From assembly GCA_945902115.1 (NCBI GenBank), contig CAMDLY010000005.1, positions 1 to 64,000 of the forward strand: 64,000 nucleotides of DNA. The letters run 5' to 3'. The notes under the pieces are model-generated. The model searched no databases. It was not told the origin of the DNA and saw nothing but the letters and a program-made list of their open reading frames with translations. The position numbers were made by a program, and so were the translations under genes. Shown piece after piece: positions 1 through 8,620 of the stretch (position 1 is the stretch's first letter; the number at the start of each line of letters is the position of its first letter). The DNA is from Lishizhenia tianjinensis (GTDB lineage Bacteria > Bacteroidota > Bacteroidia > Flavobacteriales_D > Crocinitomicaceae).

Positions 1-8
1 TAAAAAAA

Positions 9-46
9 CGTTGTTTCCTTATTTCCCAATAAATCAAAGAACTCTT
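9..46 (-). promoter_or_regulatory. Putative rRNA operon leader (boxA-like segment); 16S rRNA predicted just beyond the left edge
   Basis: Minus strand reads AAGAGTTCTTTGATTTATTGGGAAATAAGGAAACAACG, resembling the GTTCTTTGA..TATTGGGAA leader found upstream of 16S in Bacteroidota. No ORF present. Confidence 0.55.
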
Positions 47-171
47 TCTTTTGTTGTAAACACGATTTCACTCGCTATTTACTCTTTACTCCTTTTTAAG
101 TAACCCCAATTTGTTCCCCAATTGCTATACTTTTTGCAGAGAAAACCGACGTTTTCATCCTTAGCGGGGTG

Positions 172-201
172 CAAAGATACATACTTATTATTTCCTAACA
201 A
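172..201 (-). promoter_or_regulatory. Bacteroidota-type promoter (TTG-N19-TATCTTTG)
   Basis: Minus strand TTG (201-199), 19 nt spacer, TATCTTTG (179-172); matches -33/-7 consensus (TTTG / TAnnTTTG). Confidence 0.7.
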
Positions 202-330
202 TAACTTTGTTTAAGTTTTTTTTAATTTTTGAAAGGTATCGTAACAAGCACGGTAGTTTTATACCTACTTTTTTTAGTAAAGGTTTCGTTTTTTTGTGGA
301 AAATTTAAAATTAAAGCATCTTTGTATTTA

Positions 331-906
331 ATGAGTATTATTTTCTCTTATAGAAAAAAACTGAAGCATCTTGATGATGAGCAACTTATTACTGCCTATT
401 CACTAGAAAAGGATAAAAGAATTGTTGACGAGATTTATTACCGCTATAGCCATTTGGTATTGGGGACATGTATGAAATACCTAAAAAACAAAATGGATGC
501 AGAAGACCTAACACTCAGTATCTTCTCTAAATTACCTGAAAAACTCTTAAAACATGAAGTTAAGCATTTCAAAAGTTGGTGCCATACGTTGACTAAAAAT
601 GAGTGCTTGATGTTGCTGCGTAAGCCAAAGCCTACATTTATTGAGCCTACTGAAAATTTAACAACCGATGATTCTGAGGATGAGCAAGAAGAATATATTT
701 TGTTAGAAGGAAGATTGATTGGTTTAGAAAATTCGCTGTTAAAACTAAAATCTTCGCAGCGACAATGTATCGAACTGTTTTATTTACATCGAAAGAGCTA
801 TGAAGAGATAATGAAAATTACTGGATTCTCTTCTTTACAAGTTAAGAGTAACATTCAAAACGGCAGGAGAAGCCTGCGTATACTCATGGATAAAAATAAT
901 TATTAA
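331..906 (+). CDS. RNA polymerase sigma-70/ECF-family sigma factor
   Basis: DEQLITAYSLEKDKRIVDEIYYRYSHLVLGTCMKYLKNKMDAEDLTLSIF (region 2) and QRQCIELFYLHRKSYEEIMKITGFSSLQVKSNIQNGRRSL (region 4). Start moved from 229 to ATG 331 because a CATCTTTG promoter-like element lies at 317-324. Confidence 0.85.
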   Translation: MSIIFSYRKKLKHLDDEQLITAYSLEKDKRIVDEIYYRYSHLVLGTCMKYLKNKMDAEDLTLSIFSKLPEKLLKHEVKHFKSWCHTLTKNECLMLLRKPKPTFIEPTENLTTDDSEDEQEEYILLEGRLIGLENSLLKLKSSQRQCIELFYLHRKSYEEIMKITGFSSLQVKSNIQNGRRSLRILMDKNNY

Positions 907-1910
907 TGAATTTCAAGCGAGAAAATATAAATAACATAGAACACTTCAATAAAAAAATGAAGGAAGAGCTGGACCCGTTCGAACAAGATGCAATAGAGGG
1001 GTGGCAGGAACTCAGCGCGGACGACTTGAAAAGGCTTGATAGTCGCTATGCAAGAAATACACTTCTGATGAATATCTCTTTAGCTGTTTTATTTTTTACT
1101 GCTTTTGCTATCAGTATTTTTTCATACGAAAATTATAAAAATACAATACGACTTGAACAAAATAAACCCTCTAGTAATACCATAGAAAAAACAAAAGTTC
1201 AAAAGTTCATTCCTATAAAGCTACCAAATAAAACCATAGAGCTTATTGCTTCAAACGAGCAAGTGCAACCTAATAAAATTAAGACCGACCAGAAAATTTT
1301 ACATCAACCAGAAGAAAATCCATCTGAATCTGAAAGTCTTGAAAAGCGGAACCTAGCACTCAGTATTGAACCCATATCAATAGCCTCGATTGCAACGGTT
1401 AAAACAGTTAATCTCGCAAAAGAAATATATATACAAAATTTGTTAGTTGTTGATTACCGATACTATAGAGGAAGGGATCCTTTAAATTTAAAAAAAGAAC
1501 TAACTGGAACTCCCGCAGATGTCGCTTTCAGTATTGAGAAAACCGACTCAAAAAATGAATTAGAGGTTTCGTACATGAATTTTCTATCAAAAACACTCTC
1601 GTTATTTAACCTGAAAAAATACCAAGATTGCATTTCAAATTTTGAAACTATCCTATCCAAATACCCTGACGATATTAATGCCCTATTTTATGAATCGATT
1701 TGTCTTTACAATTTAGGACTAAATAAAGATGCTACCACGCGGTTGAGACAGCTTGAAATGAACCCTTTCTCCAATTTTTATGAGGAGCAACAATGGTATT
1801 TATTGTTATGCTACCGAGCTGAAAAAGATTGGGAACAATATAATAGACAACGCGCTAAAGTAATAGGTGCGAAAGGCTACTATTGGTTTAGAGCTCAAGA
1901 ACTTGAGTGA
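906..1910 (+). CDS. Single-TM protein with anti-sigma-like N-terminus and TPR-like C-terminus
   Basis: TAATG overlap with the sigma gene; N-terminal DPFEQDAIEGWQ motif, one TM helix, C-terminal TPR-like repeats. Confidence 0.6.
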   Translation: MNFKRENINNIEHFNKKMKEELDPFEQDAIEGWQELSADDLKRLDSRYARNTLLMNISLAVLFFTAFAISIFSYENYKNTIRLEQNKPSSNTIEKTKVQKFIPIKLPNKTIELIASNEQVQPNKIKTDQKILHQPEENPSESESLEKRNLALSIEPISIASIATVKTVNLAKEIYIQNLLVVDYRYYRGRDPLNLKKELTGTPADVAFSIEKTDSKNELEVSYMNFLSKTLSLFNLKKYQDCISNFETILSKYPDDINALFYESICLYNLGLNKDATTRLRQLEMNPFSNFYEEQQWYLLLCYRAEKDWEQYNRQRAKVIGAKGYYWFRAQELE

Positions 1911-1944
1911 TAAAAAAAGGTATTAAAACTAAAGCTCTTTAATT

Positions 1945-1980
1945 AAAAAAGACAGTCTCTTAGGGTAAGAGGACCTTTTT
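1945..1980. terminator. Imperfect bidirectional terminator hairpin
   Basis: aaaaaagacagtctctta-ggg-taagaggaccttttt between convergent genes; overlaps the last codons of the minus-strand gene. Confidence 0.5.
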
Positions 1981-2826
1981 TGAGAATGGTTTGTTGTCTA
2001 TAAATAGATTCACAATATACAATCCCGAGGATAATGATGAGGATGAAACCTGAAGTGTATTTCCCCCAATATTTCCTTTGGAAGCTGCCTTGTGATAAAC
2101 AGACTTTCCAGAGAGATCTACTATGTTTACTCCAATCAAGGCCGTCTTATTTAATTCGAATGAAATATTTAACTGATTCGTTGATTGATTCCAAGAGGCA
2201 CTTAGGTTGTTATTGAAAGTAACTTCAGAAACTGAAGAAGTAGAGGCCTCAGTCAATACATGTTGAGACAGATAGATCATATCACCACTGTTAGCAGAAT
2301 TATTATTTGATTTATTTGATGCGACATAAAACGTCACATTTCCAGCGCCTGCCGACGGTGCTGTCCAAGTCCATGTCCAAACAGGTGCCGTAAGAGAGGT
2401 ATTACTGGTTATAGTATGGTTTGCGTATTTTTTCGTGGTTCCATTAATGTTGGTATTCCCTGTCTGTCCGGTAAAAGTCCCCGCCATGGTGTTTGCACTC
2501 GTTAGCGCTGTCGCTTGAAAACCCTTTTTTGTAGGATTAGAGGTCATCGCTAAGGTAACGGTATATTGTTGCCCAGGCACGTATTCAGTAACGGGATTAG
2601 CGCCATCAAGTAAGGTTAGAATATTTTCATTGGCTCCACTCTGTGCGGAACCAGAGTGACAAGCAGTACAATTTGCCTCGCCAGGGGCGCCCGTTTTTCC
2701 TGCGTCGGCTCCGCCTGAATTGTGGGGGGCTAACACAAAACGTTCGCTAGTTAAGTTAAAATTTCTAAATGCAAAAATTGCTAAGGATGATGTAAGAAAT
2801 AATAAGGGTAGAAGAACTTTTTTCAT
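1960..2826 (-). CDS. T9SS type A-sorted protein with Reeler-like/choice-of-anchor V-type domain and CxxCH motif
   Basis: Signal peptide; ANCTACHSGSAQ; C-terminal LDLSGKSVYHK...LSSGLYIVNLFIDNKPFSKKVLLP sorting domain. Confidence 0.75.
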   Translation of the reverse strand: MKKVLLPLLFLTSSLAIFAFRNFNLTSERFVLAPHNSGGADAGKTGAPGEANCTACHSGSAQSGANENILTLLDGANPVTEYVPGQQYTVTLAMTSNPTKKGFQATALTSANTMAGTFTGQTGNTNINGTTKKYANHTITSNTSLTAPVWTWTWTAPSAGAGNVTFYVASNKSNNNSANSGDMIYLSQHVLTEASTSSVSEVTFNNNLSASWNQSTNQLNISFELNKTALIGVNIVDLSGKSVYHKAASKGNIGGNTLQVSSSSLSSGLYIVNLFIDNKPFSKKVLLP

Positions 2827-2847
2827 AGGTTTTAGTTTAGAGATTTT

Positions 2848-3183
2848 TTAGTTGTTTAGTTTTCCTTGATTTACCCAACACTCCATAATTTCAATTAATG
2901 AATCTGGAAGCATGGGGCCACCTTTAGGCATAAGTTGATAATTGTTTCCTCTCATGGCACCAATTATTGCTTTTGAATTGGTGGAAATATTGTCATAATT
3001 TGTTAAGGAATATCCATTTTGGTTATTATGACAACCTGTACAATTCTGATTAATTAGGGGCAACACGTCCTCACTAAATGAAATTTCGTCGCTGCAATTC
3101 AACCCGGAATATGGAATAACTTTATCTTTTGAACATGACAAAATCGTAAGCGGAAATATTGCTAGAAAAATAATTTTAGTCAT
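2848..3183 (-). CDS. c-type cytochrome-like lipoprotein
   Basis: Lipobox-like LTILSCSK; single heme motif NCTGCHN; PKGGPMLPDSLIEIMECWVNQG typical of Bacteroidota cytochromes. Confidence 0.7.
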   Translation of the reverse strand: MTKIIFLAIFPLTILSCSKDKVIPYSGLNCSDEISFSEDVLPLINQNCTGCHNNQNGYSLTNYDNISTNSKAIIGAMRGNNYQLMPKGGPMLPDSLIEIMECWVNQGKLNN

Positions 3184-3562
3184 GTAGTCTTTTATTAAAA
3201 GTAGGAAATGATGCTAGCCAGAAAAGTGGAAAAATGAAATGCAACGGAATCGCAAAACTCGGAAACATTTCAGGAAACTCCTCATCAATACTCGCTGTGA
3301 TAGGCCAAAGAATAGAGGTAAGGCTACCTATTGCTAGAGCAATGTTTAGCGGTAAGATTAAGCGGTAAGATTTTTCAGCAACGAGATAATAGATGCCTGC
3401 AAACAACAACCCAAGGAAACAAAAAATAGAGAGAATTTTCCAAAAAGGAAGAGTTTTGGAAAAATCAAACAAAAGCGCATAATAGCAATATGTATAAGAA
3501 AGAGCTACCATCGCAGAAAGAGCTGAAATAAAAAGACCGAAAAGGACATACCTTAAAAACAT
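3176..3562 (-). CDS. Multi-TM membrane protein, unknown function
   Basis: About four hydrophobic segments; overlaps both neighbours. Confidence 0.6.
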   Translation of the reverse strand: MFLRYVLFGLFISALSAMVALSYTYCYYALLFDFSKTLPFWKILSIFCFLGLLFAGIYYLVAEKSYRLILPLNIALAIGSLTSILWPITASIDEEFPEMFPSFAIPLHFIFPLFWLASFPTFNKRLHD

Positions 3563-4110
3563 TATTTTTTGGTAGCAGGAACCACAAAGGAAACGTTCAT
3601 ATAATCAGGAACTACATCGCTCTTTTTTCCCACTCCAAACTCGATTCTATTCACCTTAAAACTTCCTTTAAATGTGATTTTATCTCCCGACTCTACAACA
3701 GTTGAAGAAATGACGTATTTTTTCGTTACACCCTTTAGTGTGAGATTTCCTGTTATAGATAAAGAACTTCCATTTTTCTCCACTTTCGAAGAAATAAATG
3801 TAATGTTTGGATGTTTTTTCGCATCAAACCACTCCTCAGTCTGTGCTTTCTTGTCCCTTATGCCATTACCTGTTGTTAGAGACGAAATAGGGATTTTTAA
3901 ATTAAACTTGGTTAACGAAACATCATCTTTGTCGTATTCCACAGAACCTGAAAGTACTTTAAAACTTCCAGAGGGGTCTGTGCTTTTGAAACCTATGGTA
4001 TACCCACCTGTAATATCATATTGATTAGGTGGTGTTATTGTAAGGGCTAAAGAAACCATTAGCGCAACAACATAACTAGATAAAATTAAAATTTTCTTCA
4101 TATTACTCAT
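3562..4110 (-). CDS. YceI family protein
   Basis: GSVEYDKDDVSLTKFNLKIPISSLTTGNGIRDKKAQTEEWFDAKKHPNITFISSKVEKNG...LTLKGVTKKYV. Confidence 0.9.
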   Translation of the reverse strand: MSNMKKILILSSYVVALMVSLALTITPPNQYDITGGYTIGFKSTDPSGSFKVLSGSVEYDKDDVSLTKFNLKIPISSLTTGNGIRDKKAQTEEWFDAKKHPNITFISSKVEKNGSSLSITGNLTLKGVTKKYVISSTVVESGDKITFKGSFKVNRIEFGVGKKSDVVPDYMNVSFVVPATKK

Positions 4111-5032
4111 TAATTATAAATTTTCGACTGACACAAAAACCGAACCTAAACTGACCATCCATTATTCTTTCCAGGGTGTAAGGAATAAATTGAGTCTCTC
4201 CTAAGCCTCCAGAATTGGTGAAGTTCAGAGTGAAGTTATGACCAAAAGTTTGCCATTCTAATGCGATTCCGACACTATTCTTATAAGTATCTGAAGGTCT
4301 CAAGCCTTTATCTCTGAATGTATGATAATACTCTCCAATCAACGCAAATTGACCAGTAAGTTTTACTCTTATTGCGCCTCCAAGGGAGAAGACATCATTT
4401 TGGTCATTCAAGTCAACATAATTTCGGTGAAGAAAGGTTGGAACTACGGCAAGAGAAACCCAATCACCAAATCTTCTAGTAAGATTAAATTGTGCAAAAT
4501 AAGACAAGCGATGAACATCCTTCGGGAAATTGCTCACATCAGAAAGGTCGCTTGATGCTTTCATATAGGTGAAACTGCTTCCTCCAATGACAGCCACTGA
4601 TATTGGGAATGATTTAGATTGTCTAACGGCTCTGTATTTAATAAAGCCATCAAGTAGCGATCGATATGGTGCACCTGTTCCTTTACATCTTCCAAAACCC
4701 ACCATTAAATCATTTGTAACGCCATACTCCAGGGCAATTCTCATGTCCGATAAGTTGTCAAAACCAAACATGTTTTGGTACCCTCCATTTATTCCAGCAA
4801 TATCTCCAAATCGATGTTCAATACGCATTTCCATATAACCTTTGGGAAGAGTTTCAACGGAATGTCCGTTGATAATCCGTGTTCCATGAAAAGCTTTTGG
4901 TGAAACATACTCTGTATCTAAATCCGGTAAATTAACCGAGATATCGACTGAATCGTTGCCAAGAATTTGCGCTTTTGAATTAAAGGCAACAAGTAAAAAG
5001 GATACTAAAAGAGGAAATAGAATATTCTTCAT
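4103..5032 (-). CDS. DUF5777-like outer-membrane beta-barrel protein
   Basis: Signal peptide; FHGTRIINGHSVETLPKGYMEMRIEHRFGDIAG; amphipathic beta strands. Confidence 0.7.
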   Translation of the reverse strand: MKNILFPLLVSFLLVAFNSKAQILGNDSVDISVNLPDLDTEYVSPKAFHGTRIINGHSVETLPKGYMEMRIEHRFGDIAGINGGYQNMFGFDNLSDMRIALEYGVTNDLMVGFGRCKGTGAPYRSLLDGFIKYRAVRQSKSFPISVAVIGGSSFTYMKASSDLSDVSNFPKDVHRLSYFAQFNLTRRFGDWVSLAVVPTFLHRNYVDLNDQNDVFSLGGAIRVKLTGQFALIGEYYHTFRDKGLRPSDTYKNSVGIALEWQTFGHNFTLNFTNSGGLGETQFIPYTLERIMDGQFRFGFCVSRKFIINE

Positions 5033-5122
5033 TTGTAATTAACAACCTTAAAGATGTTATGTTTTACATAACGCAAAATAAGAAGTATAGGTTGCACAAG
5101 CACAATTTACTAATTTTGACAG

Positions 5123-5719
5123 ATGAATGGCATTGAAATTTTCCTACTTGAATTAGGCACTTCTTGGATGTGGTCAAAGATCTTAGTTTATATATTTCTA
5201 TTACTTTTCTTTTTTCTATTGGCCCTTCAACTTCAACGCATTATAATTATCAATAAGTTTTGGAGAATCGCTTTTGTAATTTTAGTTACAATTTTACCAG
5301 TAAATATCTACTTCCTCTTTCATCCAATTTATACAGGAGATATTTATGATCAAGCTTTAGATACAAAGTCGAAATACACGTTTCCCGAGACTAAAACACT
5401 CAGTATTTTTACCTTGAAGGGTTGTCCTCATTGCAAGAATACTATTCCCTACATGGAAAAATTACACCTTAGAAACGATCAAATTTCTATCCGATATGTT
5501 ATAGTAGGAACAAAAGACAGTAAAAACCCCGGATTCACGAATGAAATACCTGTCTTTTGCCAAAAAGTTTATGTCAATAAACCTTTGGAGATTGGAGATG
5601 TAACACAAGGTAGTTATCCTTGTTTTGTCTTATCTCAACATGGTAAGGCAGAGAAAAGATGGTTTAATGACGGATTCGGAATGAGGACTATGGATGAAAT
5701 TGAGTCTTATTTTGAATAA
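5123..5719 (+). CDS. Membrane-anchored thioredoxin-like protein
   Basis: N-terminal TM helices followed by LSIFTLKGCPHCKNTIPYMEKLHL (CPHC). Confidence 0.65.
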   Translation: MNGIEIFLLELGTSWMWSKILVYIFLLLFFFLLALQLQRIIIINKFWRIAFVILVTILPVNIYFLFHPIYTGDIYDQALDTKSKYTFPETKTLSIFTLKGCPHCKNTIPYMEKLHLRNDQISIRYVIVGTKDSKNPGFTNEIPVFCQKVYVNKPLEIGDVTQGSYPCFVLSQHGKAEKRWFNDGFGMRTMDEIESYFE

Positions 5720-5782
5720 CATACGACCACAATGAAGAGTGGAAAGCGAATTTTATAAATGTTAACTTTGACGAAAAAACAA

Positions 5783-6841
5783 ATGACCAAACATTTTCAT
5801 TCTATTAAAGTCAATGATGTTCGAAAAGAAACAAAGGATTGTGTTTCTGTTTCTTTTGATATTCCTAAGGACTTGATAGAGTCATTCACCTATTCGTCCG
5901 GACAATATTTGACATTAAGAACAAACATTAAAAACGAAGAAGTCCGAAGATCTTACTCTTTGTGTTCTTCACCGAACGAAAATGAATGGCGTGTGGCTAT
6001 CAAACAGGTGGAAAATGGAGTGTTTTCAACCTTTGCTAATAATTTATTAAAAAAGGGAGACACCATAGACCTAATGCCTCCTGCGGGTAATTTCAAATTG
6101 AAAGACGCCGATAAAGATAAATCAATCGTATTATTTGCCGCTGGAAGTGGAATAACCCCCGTATTTTCCATCCTAAAAAATGTTTTGGAAAACGGAACTG
6201 GTGACATTACCCTGTTCTATGGAAACAAAGGATTTTATGGAATCATTTTCCGAGAGGAACTTGAAGGTTGGAAAAACAAATACATGGATCGACTTCGAAT
6301 AGTTCATCTTTTCTCAAGAGAAAGCCCAGGGAGTAAAATTCAAAAAGGACGGATAAACAGAGAGAAATGTGATGCTTTGTACGACGCTTTTTTAGGTTCC
6401 ACGCAAATTGACGCAGTCTTCATATGTGGTCCAGAACAAATGATTTTAGATGTCAAAGACTCACTAGGTTCCAAGGGGGTTGACTCTTCCAAAATTCATT
6501 TTGAACTTTTTGGAACCAACCTGTCGAAAGAGACAAAGAAACTTGAAGCACGCCCATCGTTTGCCACAAAAGTTGAGATAATTGTGGATGATGACTTAAT
6601 TGATTTCGAATTGGACTCAAACGGACCGACTATATTGGATGCTGCACAAGAGGCAGGAGCAGACTTGCCTTTTGCCTGCAAAGGGGGTGTTTGCTGCACG
6701 TGTAAAGCTAAAGTATTGGAAGGTTCCGTTTCTATGGATTTAAATTATGCACTTACTCCTGAGGAAGTAGAAGAAGGTTATATACTAACATGTCAAGCGC
6801 ATCCTACTACAAAATTTGTAAAGGTGTCTTTTGATGATTAA
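5783..6841 (+). CDS. PaaE-like ferredoxin-NAD(P)H oxidoreductase with C-terminal 2Fe-2S domain
   Basis: RRSYSLCSSP (FAD), AAGSGITPVFSIL (NAD), CKGGVCCTCKAKV...C (2Fe-2S). Start moved to ATG 5783 because TAACTTTG sits at 5763-5770. Confidence 0.85.
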   Translation: MTKHFHSIKVNDVRKETKDCVSVSFDIPKDLIESFTYSSGQYLTLRTNIKNEEVRRSYSLCSSPNENEWRVAIKQVENGVFSTFANNLLKKGDTIDLMPPAGNFKLKDADKDKSIVLFAAGSGITPVFSILKNVLENGTGDITLFYGNKGFYGIIFREELEGWKNKYMDRLRIVHLFSRESPGSKIQKGRINREKCDALYDAFLGSTQIDAVFICGPEQMILDVKDSLGSKGVDSSKIHFELFGTNLSKETKKLEARPSFATKVEIIVDDDLIDFELDSNGPTILDAAQEAGADLPFACKGGVCCTCKAKVLEGSVSMDLNYALTPEEVEEGYILTCQAHPTTKFVKVSFDD

Positions 6842-6849
6842 TTATTAAA

Positions 6850-7899
6850 ATGGGAATATTTAATTTATTTAAAAAGAAAGAGAGCCAGGGAAATGGTTTC
6901 TTCACCCTCTCTGTGAAAGATGTTCAGGCATTAACTGCTGACAGTGTTATGATAACGTTTAATACCGATGAATCCCAGGAGGATGAATTAAGCTATAAAC
7001 CAGGACAATACTTAGATATTGAAGCAAATGTAAACGGAGAAAAGGTGAGGCGCTCATATTCTATTTGTTCTTCGAATGAATCAGTTCTATCAATTGGCGT
7101 AAAAGCTGTTCCTCAAGGTAAAATGTCGAAACATCTACAACAAATTCGCGTTGGAGAAACATTGGAAGTTTCGACTGCAAAAGGAAATTTCACGACAAGT
7201 GGAACTGAATCGCACATTGTGTGCATAGCTGCCGGAAGTGGAATCACACCAATATTCTCAATTTTAAGTACTTCTCCGTCAAAAAAACAGTTGTTTTATG
7301 TGAATAAGTCCTCCGAACAAATGATGTTTAAGAAGGAATTAGCTGAAATGCCTGGTTTAATGAAAAACTACTATTTCACTCAAACCAATGAGGAGAATCA
7401 TCAATTTGGGCGTTTAAATAAAGAAGCATTCATCGAGGAAATTAAAAAAGATTTAGACTTGTTGAAAGCAGACGCTTTTTTTCTTTGTGGTCCTCACGCA
7501 ATGATTATTGAGTTAACGGAAGCATTAAAAATGTTTGGTGTCGCTGACAGTAAAATTAAATTTGAATTATTCCAAGCTGTTGTTCAAGAAACCCCGAAAC
7601 AGCAGGTTAATTTCACAGGTGAATCTACAGTAGATGTTACACTTGATGGAGAAACATCAACGATTTTAATGCAATCCGCCAAGAAAACTATTTTGGAAGT
7701 ATTAGATGCGAAAGGTATTGATGCTCCTTATTCATGCCGTGGCGGAGTTTGTTGCTCTTGCAAGGCAAAACTGTTAGAGGGTACAGTAACAATGAAAGTA
7801 AATTATTCTCTTACCGAAGAGGAAGTTCAAGCAGGTTATATATTGACATGTCAAGCCTTGCCAAACTCATCAATTATCAAACTCACTTTCGATGAATAA
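6850..7899 (+). CDS. PaaE-like ferredoxin-NAD(P)H oxidoreductase, second tandem copy
   Basis: RRSYSICSSN, AAGSGITPIFSIL, CRGGVCCSCKAKLLEG; clear paralogue of the preceding CDS. Confidence 0.85.
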   Translation: MGIFNLFKKKESQGNGFFTLSVKDVQALTADSVMITFNTDESQEDELSYKPGQYLDIEANVNGEKVRRSYSICSSNESVLSIGVKAVPQGKMSKHLQQIRVGETLEVSTAKGNFTTSGTESHIVCIAAGSGITPIFSILSTSPSKKQLFYVNKSSEQMMFKKELAEMPGLMKNYYFTQTNEENHQFGRLNKEAFIEEIKKDLDLLKADAFFLCGPHAMIIELTEALKMFGVADSKIKFELFQAVVQETPKQQVNFTGESTVDVTLDGETSTILMQSAKKTILEVLDAKGIDAPYSCRGGVCCSCKAKLLEGTVTMKVNYSLTEEEVQAGYILTCQALPNSSIIKLTFDE

Positions 7900-8581
7900 G
7901 CAAGTTGTTATTGTTGGAGCAAGCAGAGGTATTGGTATCGAATTAACAAGATTTTTCTCACGACTACCCGATTTCACAATTTTTGCGCTAGCCAGAAATT
8001 GCGAAAACTTAAAAAAAGAATTCGGACAGTCCGAGCAAGTAAAAATTTTTTCCTTTGATTTAGAGGGGGATATTCCTGTTCAATTGGCTAATATTCCATT
8101 TTCTGAGGAGGGTATTGACTTTCTGATAAACAATGCAGGGAAATTAGTAAAAAAACCTTTCCTTTCACTCACTCAAAACGATATTGACAGTTCCTTTAGA
8201 GTGAATGTAATAGGTGTAATGCAGACTGTTCAATGTCTTATTAAACATTTCGACAAAAGTTTCTGTCATGTCGTAAATATCAGTTCCATGGGAGCTTATC
8301 AAGGGTCTGTTAAATTTCCTGAACTCAGTGCTTATGCCGCTTCCAAAGCTGCTCTCTGCAATTTTACAGAACTATTCGCTGAGGAATTTAAATCAAGTCC
8401 GTACAAAATGAATTGCCTATGTTTAGGGGCAGTTCAAACTGAGATGTTAGAAGAGGCCTTTCCTGGTTATTTGGCTCCCCTAACCGCACCACAAATGGCA
8501 GCTTTCATAGGTGATTTTACTTTAAAAAATGGCTTTTTCATGAATGGTAAAATATTGCCAATCAGTTTAAGTACTCCATAA
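7892..8581 (+). CDS. Short-chain dehydrogenase/reductase
   Basis: GASRGIGIELTRFF, INNAGKL, YAASKAALCNF. Confidence 0.85.
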   Translation: MNKQVVIVGASRGIGIELTRFFSRLPDFTIFALARNCENLKKEFGQSEQVKIFSFDLEGDIPVQLANIPFSEEGIDFLINNAGKLVKKPFLSLTQNDIDSSFRVNVIGVMQTVQCLIKHFDKSFCHVVNISSMGAYQGSVKFPELSAYAASKAALCNFTELFAEEFKSSPYKMNCLCLGAVQTEMLEEAFPGYLAPLTAPQMAAFIGDFTLKNGFFMNGKILPISLSTP

Positions 8582-8620
8582 TTTCCTTATTTAAGGAACT
8601 TTTCTTAACTTGGTCTCAAG

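Noticed and set aside
1463-1660. Antisense ORF of 65 aa in the TM/TPR gene; many similar antisense ORFs occur across the window
   Set aside because: Opposite to well-supported genes, no family motif, no promoter or start context; expected by chance at this AT content.
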